Assembly: GCA_000750105.3 (NCBI GenBank)
Contig: JPHH03000017.1
Coordinates: 124,001 to 188,000, forward strand
Length of the DNA stretch: 64,000 bases
Direction of reading: 5' to 3'
Source of the DNA: Tolypocladium sp. Sup5 PDA-1
Taxonomy: Eukaryota; Ascomycota; Sordariomycetes; Hypocreales; Ophiocordycipitaceae
Under the pieces are notes generated by a model. That model made no database searches. It saw only the letters and a list, made by a program, of their open reading frames with translations, and was not told the DNA's origin. Positions 58,361 through 64,000 of the stretch are shown piece after piece. Each line of letters begins with the position of its first letter. Within the stretch, counting starts at the first letter, position 1. The translations under genes and the position numbers were made by a program.

Positions 58361-59464
58361 GATGGCAGTTGGGGCCCGAGGGTGAGGGAGGGATTGTGAA
58401 ATGGGTAAAGCCTGGCGATGAGTCCAGGCTCGATAACTGAAGAGTCGAAGTCTAGAGAAGGGTCGCTACATAGGGTTGAAAGGCCATCACAGATTCACGG
58501 GCAACGCCAACCATCATCGGCCGGCGCCGAGCCTGGACACCGGGAACCAGGCTTGTTTGAGCCGAGTGCCTGTCTGCGGGACCTTGATGAGACAATGCGC
58601 ATCATCAGCTAGCTGCTTTTCTGTATGCCAGGTCGCTCGATCCACCACATGTTTCCATTTATCCCACATGCGAGCGCTGCATCTACATGATGAATCGCAA
58701 GTCTCCCGGCTTTTCCTCGTCACAGGCTCACAGCTCAGCTCTCTCATGGCGGGGCAACAGCGAGGGGTAGCAAACAAGGGTCCAGTCAATCGTCGGACCT
58801 GGCCGAAACATCACAAGCGTGTCAACAACGGGTATAGGGTAGCTTGTGATTGAAGGCCATTGCCAAATACTCGGCAAAAGCGGACAAAGGAAATACCAAG
58901 AGTTTACATCATTGATGTCACCCATTGTGTACAATTTCAGAGCATTAAACCTTGTTTCATTTGGATGCATTGGTGTGGCGGGCTGTGATGCGATCTGCTC
59001 GGGAAAGGTAGCAGAAGCTGTAGGTTCCCAAACCCCATGTTAAAAGGGGCTACCCATGTCGGGAGACTGCACACACTCAGACTGATATCAACGGCTTCTC
59101 GAGGCAGCAGATCATAATAGAGCACGAACCGACAGCATGTGCTTCCCATTGACAACGCTAGACCCTGAGATTGGGCTGGAGCGGCTGTATCCAACAGCCC
59201 CCACATCCTCCTTTCCGTAATCATGACAGTCAGCCCTTACAGCGCAACCGCCAGCGCTGCCTCTAACTCTACCTGTATTCGTATACGTAGCTGAATGCTT
59301 CCGGATCATGCAAGTTCACCCCCCCCTCCACATCGTCTCCGACCGCCGTCCCCCAGGTACAGCGTCGCCCTCGCTGGACCCCTGTCACATGTCGTATGAA
59401 AAATACAGTAATCATACACGGTGCGGAAAACCCCGCCTGTGGCTTCCTCTCTTCGTTTGTCGAA
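58361..59464. other. Intergenic region
   Basis: Upstream of allantoinase and downstream of COQ1. No gene or repeat was recognised. Confidence 0.4.
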
Positions 59465-60882
59465 TTACTTTTGTCGCTGGATGGTCTTCTGTGCCATCTC
59501 AACAAGCCCGTCCTTGGCCTCGCTATCGGGGAAGTTGGCAATGGCGGCAATGGCCTTGTCCGAGTAGTCCTGTGCCAGGGCGCGTGTCTGCTCGATGCCG
59601 TCGCTCTGCAGCACCAGTTCACGGGCCTGCGATGCATTAGCTACAACATCCAACAAGCAAAGCACCAGTCTTTGCGTCAAGTTCATGGTCAACCTACCCT
59701 CTGAACGTCTCCCTCCCGCTCAAACTTGCGGCCGACCAGGGCCCCAAGCTCTGGGTTCTGCTTCCAGGCAAACAACAGCGGCGCTGTCGCCAGGCCCAGC
59801 TCCAAATCGGCGCCCGCAGGCTTACCCAAGTCCTTGCCGCTTCGAGTGTAATCCAGCATGTCGTCCACCAGCTGGAATGCCAGTCCCAGATTCCGTCCGT
59901 AGGAATAGGCCGCCTCGACCGTCGTGTTGTCGGCATTGCCAAGCAGCGCGGAGGCGCGGCATGACTTGGAAATCAGACTGGCGGTCTTGAGGTACGTCTT
60001 TTGGAGGTAGTAGCTTAGCGTCTCCTCTGACCACTTGGGGCTTCGCTCGTCGCGCTCCGTATTCTTCAGCTGCATGAACTCGCCCTCGACCAGGTTCGCA
60101 ATGACAGTGGCGAGCAGCTCGATGACTTCGACGTGCCGTAACCGCGCCAGAGCGACGGATGCTCGTCCTAGGAGGAAGTCACCAGCAAGGACAGCCATCT
60201 TGTTGCCAAACTCCAGATTGGCCGAGGGGGACCCGCGTCTTGAGACGGAGTGGTCAATGACATCGTCGTGTAGCAGAGAGGCAGTGTGGATCAGCTCTGT
60301 AATCTCCGCTAGCCGTCGCTGGCTCGGTAGGATGTCGAGGTTGCCCTCCTCTGGCATCTCGGGCTCCCTCGACGTCAACGGCATGGCCGACGGGTTGACG
60401 TCGGCCAGGATCTGAACAGGAGATATTGACGAGTCGATGGCCCTCGAGCTTTGCGGAAACTCCGGGTGCTCGTTCTTGGGGCAGAGGTGGGTAGCTCGGC
60501 TCATGAGGAGCACGATGAGCGGCCGCACATGCTTGCCCTCTGCTTGGGTGTAGTATTTGGCGACTCGGTCGAGAGACGGGTGGCCGGAGCCGAGGAGCTT
60601 TCGGATGTTGCCAGTAAGGAACTTCATCTCCTTGGCGACGGCTCGCAGGGGGTCAATGGTCATGCCGTCGTTGGCGGCCTTCTTGACGACATTTCCCACC
60701 ACGTTGGAGGCCACCTGGACGGCGGCGGCCCACGCTGAATCCCGCCGTCGAGAGGTGTGTATGCTCGCTCGGTGTATGCTCGAGGGCGGGGAGGGGAATC
60801 GGCACAGCACACAAGTCGGCGCCGTGATCCTGCTGGTGATGACGACGTCGCGGAGCACCGTGGCTCCTGGACGGAGCTGCAT
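59465..60882 (-). CDS. COQ1: Polyprenyl (hexa- to decaprenyl) diphosphate synthase, ubiquinone side chain
   Basis: Exons on the minus strand 60882-59698 and 59626-59465 give 448 residues. It makes the polyprenyl tail of ubiquinone in mitochondria. The first about 45 residues are Arg/Ser-rich (MQLRPGATVLRDVV to HTSRRRDS), a presequence. First Asp-rich motif DDVID at 206-210, second DDMLD at 340-344, plus GKHVRPL (substrate Lys/Arg) and the AVLAGDFLLGRAS helix. An insertion of about 40 residues (PKNEHPEFPQSS to PSQRR) before the first motif is typical of filamentous-fungal Coq1. Chain length cannot be read. The frame is open upstream to 61281, but that part is not presequence-like. Confidence 0.94.
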
Positions 60883-61450
60883 CGCTGCGGGCCGGGTGCG
60901 GCTCTGCCAGACCAGGTCGCAGGAGAGGGCTGTAAATGCTATGGCGAGGCCGGGCGACGTCCGGGGGAGCTGTGGCGGTCGACACGAGTTCAATTGGTCG
61001 GCGGTGCGAGGCCTAAGGGCTTGGTTGAGCTTCCAAGATGTCGCTGAAACTTTTCCTTGCGCGCAAGCAGCGTGGTGCGACTGAAAGCGGCGACGGGGCA
61101 CGGATTGAGCCGGAACCCACCCGAGGCTCCGACCAAGGTGCAGCTGGAGCTCCGCCCGCAGCCACTCGATTGGCTGGAGGTGCCCGCGCCTCAGGCGTGA
61201 AGATGCGCTGTAATTCGCCGCTGTAGCGATAAGCGTGCAGCACTGAAGCGCGGCTGAAACCCCGGCAGTACCGACCGTCACCTGCGCGTGCCGCGTGAGG
61301 CTCCAGCTGCCATTAACAATTAGTTATCCTCCCGACGGACATTCAAGCGCTCCACGACCCCGGCATCGTGAGCCCGACACTTCCGCATTCGCCCGAGAAC
61401 CTTGTGCTTTGGGGGCGGTACTGCCAACTGCGTACCTGTTCCGGGCCAAG
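60883..61450. promoter_or_regulatory. Divergent promoter between COQ1 and the Vma12-like gene
   Basis: 568 bp separate two oppositely transcribed housekeeping genes. No TATA or known element was recognised with confidence. Confidence 0.4.
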
Positions 61451-62353
61451 ATGGTGCTCCTCACGATGACGCCGTCCATCGTGGACGGGCTGGAGAAGCT
61501 GGGCGAGCCGAAGACGGCGGACGAGTCCCCCGATACTCGCGATGACGGCGAGGTGCAGGCAACAGACGACAGCGCGCCCTCGTTGGCCGAGCCTGCAGTA
61601 GGCAAGCCAATATCCCACGGGCAGGCTGTCGACCTGTGGAAGAGGCTACAATCGTCACAACATTCGTCGCACAGCTTGGAGAAGCTCCTCCGAGGGTCCC
61701 AGGTCTACATCCCACCACCTCCGCCAAAGCCTGAGCCGGTTTGTCCCTCCATCGCCCTGGACGGACCTCCAAAGATGGCTGACATGAGTACTATGCAGTC
61801 TGCCGAATACAAAGCCCTCATGGCCCGCCTGCGCCGCGAAGAAGCCGCGCGCGCCTACGAACGAATGGTCAACCCGCCCTCTCGCGTCGAGACGTTTAGC
61901 GACCGCTTCCCGACCGCTGCGCAATCCTTTTCCGCGGTGAACCGCCCGACGAGTGCCGCAGATCTCGGCGACGACGACGTCACCCTCAACGAAGTCCACC
62001 GCCAGGTCATGCTCATCCTCAACTTCCTCGTCAGCATCATCGGCGTTGCGGCCACGCTGTGGGTGTCGGCGCGGTGGTGGAGCCTGCCCGCACGGCTGTT
62101 TCTCACCATGGGCGGGAGCATTGTCGTCGCGATTGCAGAGGTGGGGGTGTATCAGGGCTACGTATGGAGGATGAGCGAGTCAAAATCCAGGCAAAGGGCT
62201 GCCAAGGAGGTCAAGGAGGTGGTCCAGACGTGGGTGGTGGGACAAGACGGGGGCCACGGGGACGACAAGACTGTCCTGCTACAGAGCAAAGAAGACGATG
62301 CAGACGGTGCAGTAAGGAAGAGGACGGCAGCGACAACAAAGCCAGAAACATGA
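61451..62353 (+). CDS. V-ATPase assembly factor, Vma12/TMEM199 family
   Basis: One exon, 300 residues. The family resides in the ER and helps assemble the Vo sector of the V-ATPase. Features in order: an acidic N-terminus, LRGSQVYIPPPPPKPEP, the diagnostic EYKALMARLRREEAARAYERM (residues 119-139), then two membrane helices (about 186-207 and 213-233) separated by SARWWSLP, and a hydrophilic C-terminal tail. The arrangement (cytosolic N-terminus, two helices, cytosolic tail) is that of yeast Vma12. The ATG at 61451 is the first good start; the frame extends upstream only from a non-ATG codon. Confidence 0.88.
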   Translation: MVLLTMTPSIVDGLEKLGEPKTADESPDTRDDGEVQATDDSAPSLAEPAVGKPISHGQAVDLWKRLQSSQHSSHSLEKLLRGSQVYIPPPPPKPEPVCPSIALDGPPKMADMSTMQSAEYKALMARLRREEAARAYERMVNPPSRVETFSDRFPTAAQSFSAVNRPTSAADLGDDDVTLNEVHRQVMLILNFLVSIIGVAATLWVSARWWSLPARLFLTMGGSIVVAIAEVGVYQGYVWRMSESKSRQRAAKEVKEVVQTWVVGQDGGHGDDKTVLLQSKEDDADGAVRKRTAATTKPET

Positions 62354-62967
62354 GCTCATGCTGCAAGCCTAAAGAACAAGATTTACGACGCAAGCCAACC
62401 TGCACAGACGTGCACTGGAAACGTGGCCTTTCAAGCGAATCACTGTATTAGCCGTGTTTGAAATCATCGCTTTGGCGGCGCAGCACTGGATATCACACCA
62501 GGCCTACACAGCTGGCCTCCGTACTTCGTAGTAAATTACGTTGGTTGTGGTTGGGAGCTTTGGTGATTTATACGGGCTGGCATGTGACATCGCGTAAAGT
62601 GTGCACGGGTGTGCACGGGTCTTGGTCGCGTCGCGTCGCGTCTGCATCGACGACGTGGGGCGCTAAACATGCATCTCCGCCTCCCATTTTCGGAGACAAC
62701 CCATCTCGTGTACAAACTCCAAGTCTTGCAGCTTGTTCATGCCATTTCTCGTTGGCGTTTTATTCTCATTTTGGAAAGCGATCTTCGTACCGGAAGCCGT
62801 CATGCGCTGAGCGAGCGCGCCGATACCATCCATACGCGCCTCGCACCATCCATCGTCACGAGCAACGCCATAATGCCCAATTCATCGCCAGAATATGCCA
62901 TGTACGGGTGGTCCCTTTAGCAATGCCATGGAAATGCTGGCTGACGCGTCGCAGAACGAAGCCGGGG
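62354..62967. other. Intergenic region or leader of the zinc-finger gene
   Basis: No separate gene was recognised. A frame continuous with the downstream gene runs back to 62458, but its translation has no conserved look. An upstream exon within it cannot be excluded. Confidence 0.4.
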
Positions 62968-63765
62968 ATGGCGCACAGCCCGTCGCGAAAGCGCGACAAG
63001 CCACTGCGGACGTACGGCAAGCGATCCATCTCGACGCCCGAACCGCGTAGCGAGCCGCCGTCGAAGAGGGCGCGCCGGGAATCTGATGAACCGACACACA
63101 ACGAGAACACTTTGGCGTCCACGCAATCCGAACCCACGCCAAAGGATCAAGCCTCTGGGCAGGCGCAGAAAGACGGCCAGAGCTCAGCGCAGTCCGTCCA
63201 AGGAGAGACCCGGAAACGCCCGTCGATCCTGAGCTACTTCAAACCTGTTGCGCCGCGCGAGCACGCTGCATCATCGCTCAATGTGACGGAGGACCTCAAC
63301 GAACCAGATCCCTCGCCATTATCCTCGACGGCGAGCCGCCCAAGACGAAAACCGCGCCTGCTGAGGCTTCGTGCCACATCGTCCCCACTGAGCGACGCCC
63401 CTGAAGACCCCGCGGTTGACAGAGAGGATACGAACAAGAGGAAAAGAGACGGCCGTGACGAAGTGGATGATGGGGGCAACAGCAAGAAAGACCGGAGCAG
63501 TCCGTTGCGCGACGGTGGAGACAACCGTCTAAACCAGACGAAAGGGGGCAAGACTTCAGACGAGAGCAAGCCCAGGGGAACGGCCAAGACGAAGAAAGGG
63601 CCGACAGTGCAGACGACGCTGAATCTCTCGGCGCAAGCGGCCTTTGCCGAGTGCAAGGTCTGCGATACAGTGTGGAACCCCCTTTACCCCGACGACGTCA
63701 AGTACCACTCGAAGCGCCACGCGACGGTCATGAGGGCAAAGAGGAAGCAGGAGAATGGACTATAG
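62968..63765 (+). CDS. Eco1/ESCO-type zinc-finger protein lacking an acetyltransferase domain
   Basis: One exon, 265 residues from the ATG at 62968. The start MAHSPSRKRDKPLRTYGKRS and the following STPEPRSEPPSKRARR resemble the N-terminus of cohesin acetyltransferase Eco1 in filamentous fungi. Residues 84-91 (RPSILSYF) match a PCNA-interacting box in which Arg replaces the usual Gln. The C-terminus has TVQTTLNLSAQ and a C2HH-type finger C229-x2-C232-x14-H247-x3-H251 (CKVCDTVWNPLYPDDVKYH), the Eco1 finger type. Translation stops 14 residues later. The GNAT acetyltransferase domain that follows the finger in Eco1 is absent, and AATAAA at 63779-63784 suggests the transcript ends. It may be a paralogue that binds PCNA without acetylating, or a fragment. 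The middle is disordered and basic. Confidence 0.7.
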   Translation: MAHSPSRKRDKPLRTYGKRSISTPEPRSEPPSKRARRESDEPTHNENTLASTQSEPTPKDQASGQAQKDGQSSAQSVQGETRKRPSILSYFKPVAPREHAASSLNVTEDLNEPDPSPLSSTASRPRRKPRLLRLRATSSPLSDAPEDPAVDREDTNKRKRDGRDEVDDGGNSKKDRSSPLRDGGDNRLNQTKGGKTSDESKPRGTAKTKKGPTVQTTLNLSAQAAFAECKVCDTVWNPLYPDDVKYHSKRHATVMRAKRKQENGL

Positions 63766-64000
63766 ACTATGATACCCAATAAACGTTTGTTCAACTCACC
63801 GTTATGTTGCATACGTGCATCGGCGCCGCTGGTACCCCCAGAGGCCGGACGAAAGCCACCAGACTGGGCCCTTCATCCCAACCTCCAGATCGATTGAAAC
63901 TTTCATACCAAGTTCAGACGAAATGTGCGCCACGAGAGTTATCGTGTTCATTCAAGGGCCAGCATCCAAGTCCGACATGCGCCCCGGCAGATTGGAGTAT
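63766..64000. terminator. 3' UTR with polyadenylation signal; window end
   Basis: An AATAAA lies at 63779-63784, only 14 bases after the stop. The rest of the window end shows no recognisable gene. Confidence 0.5.

Noticed and set aside
60883..61281. Upstream extension of COQ1
   Set aside because: The Met at 60882 gives a normal presequence; the extension has no transit-peptide character and would fill the divergent promoter.

Overview
The window is nuclear DNA of a filamentous ascomycete. Genes are dense, mostly of 1 to 5 exons, with short introns (47 to about 150 nt) bounded by GT-AG and carrying CTRAC-like branch sites. Coding regions are rich in G and C at third positions, and there are no operons or Shine-Dalgarno sites. 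The protein set (a Dal5-type permease, a GH18 chitinase, a zinc-cluster regulator, a P450, EBP- and ELYS-like proteins) fits Sordariomycetes, probably Hypocreales. That placement is inference from remembered family resemblance, not from a search. All exon models were built by eye from reading frames, splice signals and phase, and each sums to a whole number of codons.

Layout. 1-13 kb: a plasma-membrane-type Na+/H+ antiporter; a CTF1/FarA-like regulator on the minus strand; two adjacent single-pass membrane proteins with lectin-like ectodomains. 13-21.5 kb: a long coiled-coil protein; a DUF885 putative metallopeptidase with a 21-base C run just past its stop; an Mpv17/PMP22 protein; a cytochrome P450. 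21.3-31 kb: a gene-poor stretch, a GH31 glycosidase, a 303-bp AT-rich candidate insertion flanked by TAGGT, a Dal5-like MFS permease, a 74-residue secreted precursor with a Kex2 site, and a doubtful small ORF. 31.6-38 kb: an intracellular-type GH18 chitinase with a GC-AG intron, then NOP56, ubiquitin-S31 and RPS26, the last two sharing a promoter with telomere-repeat-like boxes. 38-50 kb: a mucin-like secreted glycoprotein with a 45-bp minisatellite, condensin SMC4 and an ELYS-like nucleoporin transcribed divergently, and an EBP/EXPERA protein. 50-64 kb: a fusion of a bacterial-type MurNAc-6-phosphate etherase with a BadF-type amino-sugar kinase, an UNC93-like transporter, two intron-containing tRNA-Phe genes, allantoinase, the COQ1 polyprenyl diphosphate synthase, a Vma12/TMEM199-like V-ATPase assembly factor, and a small protein with an Eco1-type zinc finger but no acetyltransferase domain.

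The genes do not form a biosynthetic cluster; most are housekeeping genes interleaved with accessory ones. Functional threads are ribosome production (NOP56, ubiquitin-S31, RPS26), chromosome and nuclear structure (SMC4, the ELYS-like protein, the Eco1-type finger), purine nitrogen use (allantoinase and a Dal5-like permease about 27 kb apart), and amino-sugar metabolism (chitinase and the MurQ-kinase fusion). The most unusual item is the MurQ-kinase fusion, a peptidoglycan-recycling architecture in an organism that makes no peptidoglycan. Next are the short Cys-rich Kex2 peptide precursor and the lone Eco1-type finger protein.
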